Position numbers and translations under genes: made by a program
Notes under the pieces: generated by a model
What the model was told of the DNA's origin: nothing
The model's database searches: none
What the model saw: only the letters and a program-made list of their open reading frames with translations
NCBI RefSeq assembly: GCF_923081025.1
Contig: NZ_CAKLPZ010000002.1
Coordinates: 496,001 to 560,000 of the forward strand
DNA from: Neolewinella maritima
GTDB taxonomy: Bacteria; Bacteroidota; Bacteroidia; Chitinophagales; Saprospiraceae
Length of the DNA stretch: 64,000 nucleotides
Direction of reading: 5' to 3'
Part shown: piece by piece, positions 45,031 through 52,857 of the stretch
Layout of the letters: each line of letters opens with the position of its first letter
Position numbering within the stretch: position 1 is the stretch's first letter

Positions 45031-46668
45031 TTACCTGCTCAGTAGTTCCGCGTACCGCGCCCCGTCATTTAGCACCGCGATGGCCTCCTGCACCTCCTGG
45101 TCGTTACGCAGTCCCATCTGTACCTGCCCACGCTGGTAGTAGTAGCGCCCGGCGATCTCTTTTTCGATGATGCGGATGATCTCGTCCCTCAGTCCCGCGA
45201 TGGCCGTGGCCTGCTCGCGGTCCAGCTTCTCCTGGATGGAGGCCAGCTCCGCGCTGATGTCATAGCCCTCCGCTACGGCACGATCGGCGGCCTGCTCCAG
45301 CAGCTCTTCGGCCTGGGAGGTGAAGTTGAAGTCGGCCCGGTTGAGGAAGGTCTCGAAACGGTCCCAGTCGGTGAAGCGGAAGTCAGCCACCGAATCGATG
45401 GTCGGGTGATCGCGCACCCAGTCGTTGACAAAATCAAATACGATGTAGTCCTCCAGCAGGCCCTGAGCTACGTTGTTCTTGCCCAGTACGTCCACCTCGA
45501 TGTCGGGGGCCACGCCACCGCCGTCCAGTACGGTACGGCCGGCGCGGGTCCTGAACTCGGCGCGCTGCGCATTGGGGATGTCGTAGGGCTTCCCGTCGCG
45601 GTACTCGATGGCCTGGATACAGCGCTGACTGGGGATATAGTACTTAGCCGTAGTGATCTTCACGCGGCTGCCGTAGCCGGTTTCCATGATGTTCTGCACC
45701 AATCCCTTGCCGTAGCTGCGCTGACCGATCAGTACGCCGCGGTCGAGGTCCTGCAGGGCTCCCGAGACGATCTCGGAGGCCGAGGCCGAGCGGCCGTTGA
45801 TCAGTACGGCTACGGGTAGTTCGGTGTCGAGGGGATTGCCCTTGGTCTCGTAGCTGCGGTTCCAGTCGCGCACCTTGCCCCGGGTGGTCACGATGGTTTC
45901 GCCCTTGGGTACGAAGATATTGACGATGTCTACCGCCTCGTTGAGCAGGCCACCGCCGTTGCCGCGCAGGTCGAGTACTACGCCGGTCATACCGGGATTC
46001 TGGGCGCGTAGATCGGCGACCGCGTCCCGCACGTTCTTGCCCGCCTGCTGGGTGAAGGTGGTCAGCGCTACGTAGCCCACGTTCCGCTCCAGCATGCCGT
46101 AGTAGGGTACGTTGGGAATGTCCACGTCGCCGCGGATCAGCTCCAGTTGCTTGACGCCCTCGCCGGGCCGGTCCACGGTCAGCTCCATCACCGTGCCGGG
46201 GAAGCCGCGCATGATCTCCTCCAGTTGCTCGCGGTTGTACTGTGCGGTCTGGCGGCCGTCGACCTGCAGCAGGCGGTCGCCCGTCTTCAGGCCGGCGGCG
46301 TCGGCGGGCTGGTCACGGTACAGGGTCAGGATGGTGGGTAGGCTGTCGATGTACTCGATCTCCGCCCCGATGCCCTGGTACTGACCGCTCTGCCGCAGCC
46401 GGGCGGTCTCTACGTCGGTCTCGCTGATGTAGTTGGTGTAGGGGTCCAGGCTCTCGACCATGGCCTCGATGCCGGTGCGCATCAGCTTGTTGGGCTCGAT
46501 CTCGTCGACGTAGTAGGTATTCACCTCCTTGTACACATTGGTGTACACCTCGATGGCCTTCATGATCTCGAAGAACTTATCGTTGACCGGAGCCAGCGTC
46601 GCGGCCATCAGGCCCAGTACAATAAGTGCACCGGCGGACCCGCCCGCTAATTTTTTACCTATACTCAT
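45031..46668 (-). CDS. C-terminal processing peptidase (S41, CtpA-like)
   Basis: This periplasmic serine protease of about 545 aa has a signal/membrane anchor (KKLAGGSAGALIVLGLMAATL), an N-terminal helical part (about 25-75), a PDZ domain (about 95-185) and an S41 domain with the Ser/Lys dyad (GRSASASEIVSGAL and SYGKGLVQ). A helical C-terminal extension of about 150 residues follows. The frame is open to 47022, but those codons run through the flavin-reductase gene and the junction; ATG 46668 begins the membrane anchor. A TACCTTAG element lies about 40 nt upstream. Confidence 0.9.
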   Translation of the reverse strand: MSIGKKLAGGSAGALIVLGLMAATLAPVNDKFFEIMKAIEVYTNVYKEVNTYYVDEIEPNKLMRTGIEAMVESLDPYTNYISETDVETARLRQSGQYQGIGAEIEYIDSLPTILTLYRDQPADAAGLKTGDRLLQVDGRQTAQYNREQLEEIMRGFPGTVMELTVDRPGEGVKQLELIRGDVDIPNVPYYGMLERNVGYVALTTFTQQAGKNVRDAVADLRAQNPGMTGVVLDLRGNGGGLLNEAVDIVNIFVPKGETIVTTRGKVRDWNRSYETKGNPLDTELPVAVLINGRSASASEIVSGALQDLDRGVLIGQRSYGKGLVQNIMETGYGSRVKITTAKYYIPSQRCIQAIEYRDGKPYDIPNAQRAEFRTRAGRTVLDGGGVAPDIEVDVLGKNNVAQGLLEDYIVFDFVNDWVRDHPTIDSVADFRFTDWDRFETFLNRADFNFTSQAEELLEQAADRAVAEGYDISAELASIQEKLDREQATAIAGLRDEIIRIIEKEIAGRYYYQRGQVQMGLRNDQEVQEAIAVLNDGARYAELLSR

Positions 46669-46775
46669 GTTACGCGCTTTGGGATACCCTAAGGTAACGC
46701 GGCAGGCACGGACAAGATTACGACCCCACCACACGTACACGGGTGGGCGCGCGCGCAGGTGCAATGCCGGGCACG

Positions 46776-47384
46776 CTAGGGCCGGGCATAGGGCAGCACC
46801 GTAGCGTCTCCGGGGCGGTAGTAGGTATCGAGTCCGGCTACGGCCAGCGTATCTAGCGTGGCGTGATCGATGTGTCCGCGCTCGTCCACCGCCCCGTCCG
46901 GCACGAACACCTCCTGGATGCGACCCACGATGAAGTAGGTATCGTTGGCCCGAATGTGGTGCTCCTCCTCGAAGGTCAGGCCGATGCGGACGCTGCTCTC
47001 TTTGACATAAGGAGCCTTGCACTGCGCGCTGTACTCGGGGGTGAGCCCTACGGCAGCGAATTCAGATACTTCCAGGCTGTAGTTCGCGCTGGTCTGATGC
47101 GCCTGCTCCAGGATGGTGGGGTGGAGGGTATTGAGGGTGAACCAGCCCTGCGCCTTGAGGTGGTGATAGGTGTGGCGGGGAACGGTGAGTGGCCGCAGGT
47201 GAAAGCCCAGCAGTCCCGGACTAGCCCCCAGGTGCACGACCGAGCTGAATACACCGAGGTTCTCCGTGCCGCGGTGGCCCTTCGTACCGATCAGGTGTAC
47301 GCCGCGGGGACCGGGCAGGGTATTGAAGAAGTTGCGGCGGTAGGCGCGGTCGCGGGTGGCGAGCTGGTCGTAGGTGAGGTGCAT
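46776..47384 (-). CDS. Flavin reductase-like (FMN-binding split barrel) protein
   Basis: The 202-aa protein shows the flavin_reduct fold: PRGVHLIGTKGHRGTENLGVFSSVVHLGASPGLLGFHL, then the VPRHTYHHLKAQGWFTLNTL and FIVGRIQEVFVPDGAVDERGHID segments. Members reduce or bind FMN. The specific partner is not known. It is followed by the ctpA-like gene on the same strand (107 bp). Confidence 0.87.
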   Translation of the reverse strand: MHLTYDQLATRDRAYRRNFFNTLPGPRGVHLIGTKGHRGTENLGVFSSVVHLGASPGLLGFHLRPLTVPRHTYHHLKAQGWFTLNTLHPTILEQAHQTSANYSLEVSEFAAVGLTPEYSAQCKAPYVKESSVRIGLTFEEEHHIRANDTYFIVGRIQEVFVPDGAVDERGHIDHATLDTLAVAGLDTYYRPGDATVLPYARP

Positions 47385-47399
47385 AGTGTGCGGTATAAA

Positions 47400-47439
47400 G
47401 CGGTCTCCGACCGCGAAGTTCGAAGCTGCCTCCGGCAGC
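47400..47439. repeat. Two-hairpin element, copy 2
   Basis: Hairpin 1 is GCGGTC/GACCGC (47400-47405, 47409-47414) and hairpin 2 is GCTGCC/GGCAGC (47425-47430, 47434-47439), separated by GAAGTTCGAA. It corresponds to the element at 14541-14582; the stem differences are compensatory (GCGACC/GGTCGC there, GCTACC/GGTAGC there). It lies between the flavin-reductase start and the SDR stop. Confidence 0.75.
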
Positions 47440-47449
47440 GCGGAGTGTA

Positions 47450-48286
47450 CTAATACCGCCGGTTCTCCGCCAGTCGCTTAAGAAAGAACTTGTCCTGAAA
47501 GCGCTTGGGGGTCAGGCGGAGCAGCTTGACCAGCCAGCTCTTTTTCATCACCAGCACGTTCGGCTTCGGGGAGGGATCGGTGAGCGCCCTATAGATCGCC
47601 GCGGCGACCAGCTCGGGCTCCACGCCATCTGCCTCCGCCGCTTTGGTGTAGGGGCCGAGCTTTTCCAGCACGCCCTCGTAGCGGGTGCCCTGGTAGGCTT
47701 CGGTCTGCTCGCGGCCCTTGGCCCAGATGGGCGTCTTGACTGGTCCCGGCGCCACACTGATCACATCGATACCGAAGGGACTGAGCTCGCGGCGCATCCC
47801 GTCGGTAAGGGCCTCCACCGCGAATTTAGACGCCGAGTACAGCGTAGTGAAGGGCGACGTGAGGTAGCCCGATACGCTACCGATATTGACGATCCGGGGG
47901 CTCAGGCCGGCCGCTCTGGCGGCATGTAGCTGGGGCAGGGTCTCCTGCGACACCGCAATGAGCCCGAAGACATTGACGTCGAACTGCTTGCGGTACTGCG
48001 CTTCCGAGAGCGTCTCTACCGGACCGCTGATGGCGATGCCCGCATTATTGACCACGCCTACCAGCTGCTTACCGTCCGCGACGATACGCTGCACCGCGGC
48101 CCGGATAGCGGCCCGGTCGGTCACGTCGAACTGAAGGGCGGTAAAGGCTGGATGGTCGGTCAGGCCGGCCTCAGCGTCTCCGCTTCGGAGGCTGCCGTAC
48201 ACGGTCAGCCCGCGCTGAAGCAGGTAATGGGCGGTAGTGAGACCGATGCCGGAGGAGATACCGGTGAGTAGAATAGCTTGTTGCAT
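47450..48286 (-). CDS. Short-chain dehydrogenase/reductase
   Basis: A classical SDR of 278 aa. The cofactor motif TGISSGIG is at about 8-15, NNAGIAISGP at about 79-88, the catalytic Ser/Tyr/Lys are in IGSVSGYLTSPFTTLYSASK and the PG motif is in SVAPGPVKTPIW. The Arg/Gly pattern after strand 2 (YGSLRSGDAE) suggests NADP(H). The substrate is unknown. Start is ATG 48286. Confidence 0.9.
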   Translation of the reverse strand: MQQAILLTGISSGIGLTTAHYLLQRGLTVYGSLRSGDAEAGLTDHPAFTALQFDVTDRAAIRAAVQRIVADGKQLVGVVNNAGIAISGPVETLSEAQYRKQFDVNVFGLIAVSQETLPQLHAARAAGLSPRIVNIGSVSGYLTSPFTTLYSASKFAVEALTDGMRRELSPFGIDVISVAPGPVKTPIWAKGREQTEAYQGTRYEGVLEKLGPYTKAAEADGVEPELVAAAIYRALTDPSPKPNVLVMKKSWLVKLLRLTPKRFQDKFFLKRLAENRRY

Positions 48287-48290
48287 ATGG

Positions 48291-48406
48291 GGTTAAACAC
48301 AGATTACGCGGATTGATGCACAGATTACGTCACAGATTTCAGGTGTAACGCATCTACAAATCTGTGCTAAATCCGTGCCCTAAATCTGCGTAATCCGTGT
48401 TTAACC
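48291..48406. repeat. Intergenic TTAAACAC-type palindromic repeat, copy E
   Basis: It begins GGTTAAACACAGATTACGCG and ends CGTAATCCGTGTTTAACC, giving a near-perfect outer palindrome with further CACAGATT/AATCTGTG pairing inside. It lies between DUF819 (downstream) and the SDR start, both on the minus strand. It is the longest copy in the window. Confidence 0.85.
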
Positions 48407-48411
48407 CCCCC

Positions 48412-49797
48412 TCAACGAACAGCCAGCTCCATCAGATAAGAGCACAGCAGCGCCCCGTAGGTACCCAGCGCGTAGCCGATCACCGCCATGATGGCTCCTA
48501 CCGGGGCTAGGACGGGATTGAACGCACTGGCCACCACCGGCGCACTGGCGGCCCCGCCCACGTTGGCCTGACTGCCTACCGCGACGAAGAAGAAGGGGGC
48601 CTTGATGAGGTAAGCGGTGACCAGCAGAACGGTGATGTGCACCAGCATCCAGATCAGGCCGATCGCGAACAGACCGAGACTGTCGAGCACGTCGCCGATG
48701 TTCATCTGCATGCCGATGGTGGCGACGAGGATGTAGATGAATACGCCGCCCCACTTGCTGGCCCCGACGCCCTCGAGCTTGCGGGCGGGGGTGAAGCTGA
48801 ACAGGAAACCGAAGGTGGTGGCCAGTACGACCATCCAGAAGAAGCCGCTGGTGAGGGTGTTGAGGCGCAGGGCCTCGAGGGCGGCCTCGAACTGACCGAA
48901 GAAGGGGGCAATGAGATCGGCCCCGAGATGGGCCAGGGCCACGCCGCCGAAGGCTACGCCGAGGAGCTTGTAGAGGTCCGTGCTGGTGGGGATGCGGCGG
49001 ACCTGCTCCGCATAATCCTCCATCTTCTTGACCAGGCTATCGATGGCACTGCTGTCGGCGCCGATGAAGCGGTCGATCCGCGCCGCCCGGCCGGCTCCGA
49101 AGAGTAGGAAGGCCAGCCAGATATTGGCGACCAGCACGTCTACTACGATCATCTGTCCGAAGATGCCGGGCGGTACCTCGTTGATGATCTGCATGGCCGC
49201 CTGGTTGGCCCCGCCGCCGATCCAGCTACCGGCAATGGTGCTGAGGCCCCGCCAGAGGAGATCGGGGTCGATGTCGATCAGACCAGGAAAGAAATTACTG
49301 ATGAGCAGTAGCGCGATCGGTCCGCCCAGCACGATGCCGAAGGTGGCCGCCAGAAACATCACGATGGCCCGGTAGCCCAGGTTGATGATGCCGGGAATAT
49401 CGATGTTGAGGCACAGCAGAATGAGACTGGCCGGCAGCAGGTAGCGGCTGGCCACAAAGTACAGCTGACTGTGGCCCGTATAGGCGCTAAAATCACTCAG
49501 CTCCAGCCCCTGGGCTTCGATGAAGCGGTTGATCTCCCCGAACGACAGTCCCTCCGGCAGCACCGCCCCCTGCGCGGCCAGCGCATCGATCACGCCGTAC
49601 TCGTACCAGTCGTAGGCGATGATGCCCAGCGGCCAATTGAGCAGCGCCGGCAGGAAGTAGCACAGCAGCAGGGCCGGCACGTAGGTGTAGAAGGTCTTCC
49701 AGAACGGGCGCTCGCTACTGGCCGTAGTGAAGACCAGGGCGAGGATGGTGAGGAGGAGTCCGAAGACTACAGCGTCGTTGGTGATTAGGGGTTGCAT
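48412..49797 (-). CDS. DUF819 family membrane protein
   Basis: An integral membrane protein of about 461 aa with 11-12 hydrophobic segments. Family features include LPALLNWPLGII, the GSWIGGGANQAAM loop, FGFLFSFTPARKLEGVGASKWG and FFVAVGSQANVGGAASAPVVA near the C-terminus. The GGxAN/GSQANVGG loops resemble those of ion-coupled transporters, but the substrate is unknown. The frame extends upstream; ATG 49797 (MQPLITNDAVVFGLL) is chosen because a TATCTTGG promoter-like element ends 6 nt before it. Confidence 0.87.
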   Translation of the reverse strand: MQPLITNDAVVFGLLLTILALVFTTASSERPFWKTFYTYVPALLLCYFLPALLNWPLGIIAYDWYEYGVIDALAAQGAVLPEGLSFGEINRFIEAQGLELSDFSAYTGHSQLYFVASRYLLPASLILLCLNIDIPGIINLGYRAIVMFLAATFGIVLGGPIALLLISNFFPGLIDIDPDLLWRGLSTIAGSWIGGGANQAAMQIINEVPPGIFGQMIVVDVLVANIWLAFLLFGAGRAARIDRFIGADSSAIDSLVKKMEDYAEQVRRIPTSTDLYKLLGVAFGGVALAHLGADLIAPFFGQFEAALEALRLNTLTSGFFWMVVLATTFGFLFSFTPARKLEGVGASKWGGVFIYILVATIGMQMNIGDVLDSLGLFAIGLIWMLVHITVLLVTAYLIKAPFFFVAVGSQANVGGAASAPVVASAFNPVLAPVGAIMAVIGYALGTYGALLCSYLMELAVR

Positions 49798-49811
49798 CGG
49801 TGCCAAGATAG

Positions 49812-49881
49812 TCGTCGGCCGAGGCATACGCAGTTTGGCTCGTCCGCCGACGGAATTGAGCTCCCCTCGCTCGGCCGACGA
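49812..49881. repeat. 12-bp inverted repeat between DUF819 and nadE
   Basis: TCGTCGGCCGAG (49812-49823) and CTCGGCCGACGA (49870-49881) are perfect reverse complements, 46 nt apart. It lies downstream of nadE and may serve as its terminator; it also overlaps the upstream side of the DUF819 promoter. Confidence 0.6.
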
Positions 49882-49912
49882 ACGAAGCTTACGCAACGCT
49901 CGGCGGCCGAGG

Positions 49913-51553
49913 CTAACTCAGATACTTAGCCACAATAGGAAAGCGCCGGCCCATGCCGAAGGCCTTCTTGCTCACCCGCAGTACGGGGGCCGTCTGGTGC
50001 CGCTTGAACTCGTTGATGTTGACCAGCCGCAGGGCCTTTTTGACCAGTGCGGGATCGGCGCCGGCCTCGATGATGTCCTGGGGCGATTTGTGGAGCTCGA
50101 TGTACTGGTAGAGCACGGCGTCGAGCTCGGGGTAGGGGGGCAGACTGTCGCTGTCGAGCTGGTCGGGCTTGAGCTCGGCGCTGGGGGGCTTGGTGATGAT
50201 GTTATCGGGGATCAGCTCACCGTCGCGGTTGATGAAGCGGGCGAGCTCGAAGCACTCCGTTTTGTAGACGTCGCCGATCACGCTGAGTCCGCCGCACATG
50301 TCGCCGTAGAGGGTGCCGTAGCCGACGGCCATCTCGCTCTTATTGCTGGTGTTGAGCACGATATTGCCGAACTTGTTGCTGAACGCCATCAGGATCATGC
50401 CGCGGATGCGGGCCTGGAGGTTCTCCTCCGTCAGGCCCTCCTGCTGGCCGAAAAAGTGGGGCTGCAGCAGGTCGGTATAGCTGTGGTAGACGGACTCGAT
50501 GGGCACGATATCGTACTGGCAGCCCAGGTTCTGCGCCAGCTGGCGGGCATCGTTGACGCTGTGGTCGGAGCTGTGCTGACTGGGCATGAGCACGCAGCGT
50601 AGATTATCAGCACCCAGGGCACGGGCGGCGAGTACGGCGACCAGGGCCGAGTCGATGCCGCCACTTAGTCCCAGGATGGCCCGCTTGAAGCCCAGCTTAC
50701 CGAAGTACTGCCGGATGCCTATGACCAGCGCGTCGTGGATCAAGGTCATCTTGTCGCGCTCGCGTTCGCCGCCGCCGTCGCTGTCTTCCTGTACCTCCTC
50801 GGTATTGTAGATGCGCAGGGACTCCTCGAAGTAGGGCATCTCGTCGACTACCTGTCCGTGCGCATTGAGCACCAGCGAGCCGCCGTCGAAGAGCACCTCC
50901 GTCTGGGCTCCCACGTGATTGACGTAGTACAGGGGGATATTGTACCGCTCCACGTTCGCCTGCAGCACGCGCACCCGCTCGGCGGCGTGGTCGTAGGCGA
51001 AGGGGGAGGCCGAGACATTAATGATCAGGTCGGGCTGCTGCTCCAGCATTCGGTCCGTGGGGTTGATCTTATAGAGAGGGTTCTCGTTACCGACATTCCA
51101 GCTGTCTTCGCAGACGAGCAGGGCGATGGTCTTATCCTGGTAGCGCACCACCTTCCACTCCGAGGCGGGCTCGAAGTAGCGGTACTCATCGAAGATGTCG
51201 TAGGTAGGCAGCAGCGTCTTGTGCTGCACCTGCTGCACGCGTCCGTTGGCTAGGAAGTAGGCACTATTGTACAGATCCTTGCCCTCCACGACCGGATTCC
51301 TGGTGGGGGAGCCCACGATGATCGCGATGCCATCGGCGGCCTTCGCCAGTTGCTGCACGACCTGATCGGCCCGCTCGATAAAGTCATCGAACTCCAGAAA
51401 ATCGCGCGGCGGGTAGCCCACGGTAGCCAGCTCGGGGAAGACCACAATGTCCGCCCCCTGCTCCTTCGCCCTACGGGTGTAGTCGAGCATCTTCTGCAGG
51501 TTGGCGTCGAAGTTGCCGACGTGTACGTTGATCTGGGCTAGGGCGATATTCAT
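49913..51553 (-). CDS. nadE: Glutamine-dependent NAD+ synthetase
   Basis: The 546-aa enzyme amidates nicotinate adenine dinucleotide to NAD+. The N-terminal nitrilase-like glutaminase domain has the Glu-Lys-Cys triad (VFPELATVGY, QHKTLLPTYD, LLVCEDSWN). The C-terminal synthetase has the ATP pyrophosphatase loop LGLSGGIDSALV. The frame continues to 51577, but ATG 51553 (MNIALAQINVHVGNFDAN) matches the family start. A complete promoter lies just upstream with a 16-bp palindrome over its -33 region. Confidence 0.95.
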   Translation of the reverse strand: MNIALAQINVHVGNFDANLQKMLDYTRRAKEQGADIVVFPELATVGYPPRDFLEFDDFIERADQVVQQLAKAADGIAIIVGSPTRNPVVEGKDLYNSAYFLANGRVQQVQHKTLLPTYDIFDEYRYFEPASEWKVVRYQDKTIALLVCEDSWNVGNENPLYKINPTDRMLEQQPDLIINVSASPFAYDHAAERVRVLQANVERYNIPLYYVNHVGAQTEVLFDGGSLVLNAHGQVVDEMPYFEESLRIYNTEEVQEDSDGGGERERDKMTLIHDALVIGIRQYFGKLGFKRAILGLSGGIDSALVAVLAARALGADNLRCVLMPSQHSSDHSVNDARQLAQNLGCQYDIVPIESVYHSYTDLLQPHFFGQQEGLTEENLQARIRGMILMAFSNKFGNIVLNTSNKSEMAVGYGTLYGDMCGGLSVIGDVYKTECFELARFINRDGELIPDNIITKPPSAELKPDQLDSDSLPPYPELDAVLYQYIELHKSPQDIIEAGADPALVKKALRLVNINEFKRHQTAPVLRVSKKAFGMGRRFPIVAKYLS

Positions 51554-51574
51554 GGGGCGGAAGGTAGGGTGTTG

Positions 51575-51610
51575 CAAAGATACGTTGTCTTAGTTTAGTT
51601 TGCAAACTAA
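51575..51610 (-). promoter_or_regulatory. nadE promoter with 16-bp operator-like palindrome
   Basis: On the minus strand TTTG (51606-51603) and TATCTTTG (51582-51575) are 20 nt apart, a complete Bacteroidota promoter ending 21 nt before ATG 51553. A perfect palindrome TTAGTTTGCAAACTAA (51595-51610) covers the -33 element. A repressor dimer bound there would block transcription of nadE. Confidence 0.7.
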
Positions 51611-51694
51611 GTTGGTGGGGCGGGGTCGCTGGTGCGGTGGGGAGGTTCAGTCCGCTCTCGGGGTGCTTACTTTTTGATTTCTGTCGGGCTGCTT

Positions 51695-51781
51695 ATGGCA
51701 AAACACCAGCTCACGCACTATAGTGAAGACTTTCGGGCGGCACATCTAATAAGAATAATGGTTGGAGCGAACACACGCTGA
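51695..51781 (+). pseudogene. Possible transposase (IS3 OrfA-like) N-terminal remnant
   Basis: A short frame reads MAKHQLTHYSEDFRAAHL and stops after 28 codons. The YSEDF core recalls the YSxEFK start of IS3-type OrfA proteins. It is too short to prove, and nothing downstream continues it. It may mark an old insertion at the island edge. Confidence 0.3.
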
Positions 51782-51912
51782 TCTGACTGTAGCACGTTTT
51801 TGGACACTGGGATGTCAGTGTGACGCGGCGCTATATTGGCTGACACAAGAAATATAACCAATGCCTACCTCTCACTTTGGGTGTAACTATCTATTTCCCA
51901 CAAAACGTTTCA

Positions 51913-51920
51913 TACATTTG
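51913..51920 (+). promoter_or_regulatory. -7 element for the sspB operon
   Basis: TACATTTG is an exact TAnnTTTG match, 50 nt before ATG 51970. A -33 TTTG at proper spacing is not evident. Confidence 0.45.
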
Positions 51921-51969
51921 TCTACTTGCTGGAGCCAGATGATTTTGGATCTACCTCAACTTGACACCC

Positions 51970-52857
51970 ATGGGTAAACTATCTTTCTCAGGACACGAAT
52001 CTTTTATCTGCAAGCAATTCTGGCTTAAAAAAGGAGCTGATTTTGTCAGCAATCCGCAGATGAGTTTTGCTGCTGACGACGCTGTTGTAGAACTAGGAGT
52101 CGGAAAGAACATGGTTAGGTCCATTCGCTTTTGGCTTAAGGCATTCGATATCATCGAGGATAATGACCAACTAACGCGCATGGGTCGCTACCTTTTTTCA
52201 GAAAAGGGTAAAGACCCATACTTGGAATCCATTGGCTCGGTTTGGTTACTTCACTATCTTTTAGTGAAAACTAAGCGAGCTTCCCTTTATGGTCTTGTTT
52301 TTAATGACTTCAGACGACTGCGGCCTGAGTTTCAATTTGAGCAGTTGCAGGCTTACGTTGAACGTACTTGTGAGGAACAAGGAACTACTTACAGTTCAAA
52401 TACGATTAAGCGCGATATCACGGTCTTAATCAATAACTACGTTGCTCCTAGTCTTAAGAAGAAATCAGACCTAGAGGATGATTTCAGTGGGCTACTCTAC
52501 GAACTTCGAATCCTAGAAAAGAAGAGTAAAGCTGATATCATCCGTGATACAATAGTTGACTATCACGTTATTTCACCGGATTATCGGGATACCCTTCCCT
52601 GGCAAATCGTCTTGTACTCAATTCTGGACAATGATAGTTTCTCTAATTCTATCACTTTTCAGGACTTGTACAATGCACCAGATTCTCCAGGTAGCGTTTT
52701 TGCCCTTTCGCAGGAAGGTCTTTATCGCAAGATTCAGCAGATAATTGAGTTCGACCCCGCGTGTTCCTACTCCGAAACCGCCGGTAACCGTGTTCTCCAG
52801 ATTTCAACGTCTCTAATTAACAAATTTTCGGTTCTAGATGCCTATTACCCACAATAA
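51970..52857 (+). CDS. sspB: DUF4007 family protein, SspB-like
   Basis: This 295-aa protein has the DUF4007 signature: LSFSGHESFICKQFWLKKG near residue 4, then AVVELGVGKNMVRSIRFWLK (about 37-56), which is diagnostic. In the SspABCD phosphorothioation pathway the DUF4007 protein SspB is described as a DNA-nicking component. A TTG three codons earlier (51961) is open, but ATG 51970 fits. The stop lies 20 nt inside the sspC frame, so the two are tightly coupled. Codon use and base composition are much more A+T-rich than in nadE next door. Confidence 0.8.
   Translation: MGKLSFSGHESFICKQFWLKKGADFVSNPQMSFAADDAVVELGVGKNMVRSIRFWLKAFDIIEDNDQLTRMGRYLFSEKGKDPYLESIGSVWLLHYLLVKTKRASLYGLVFNDFRRLRPEFQFEQLQAYVERTCEEQGTTYSSNTIKRDITVLINNYVAPSLKKKSDLEDDFSGLLYELRILEKKSKADIIRDTIVDYHVISPDYRDTLPWQIVLYSILDNDSFSNSITFQDLYNAPDSPGSVFALSQEGLYRKIQQIIEFDPACSYSETAGNRVLQISTSLINKFSVLDAYYPQ

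Larger units (their letters stand above)
51611..51969. other. Low-gene-density junction upstream of the ssp genes
   Basis: This 359-bp stretch marks the change from G+C-rich chromosome to A+T-rich island. It holds a 28-codon transposase-like fragment (51695-51781), a dyad ACACTG/CAGTGT (51804-51809, 51816-51821) and the sspB -7 element. No other gene is visible. Confidence 0.5.

Noticed and set aside
46669..47022. N-terminal extension of the S41 protease frame
   Set aside because: It covers the flavin-reductase gene and intergenic DNA; the signal anchor starts at 46668.
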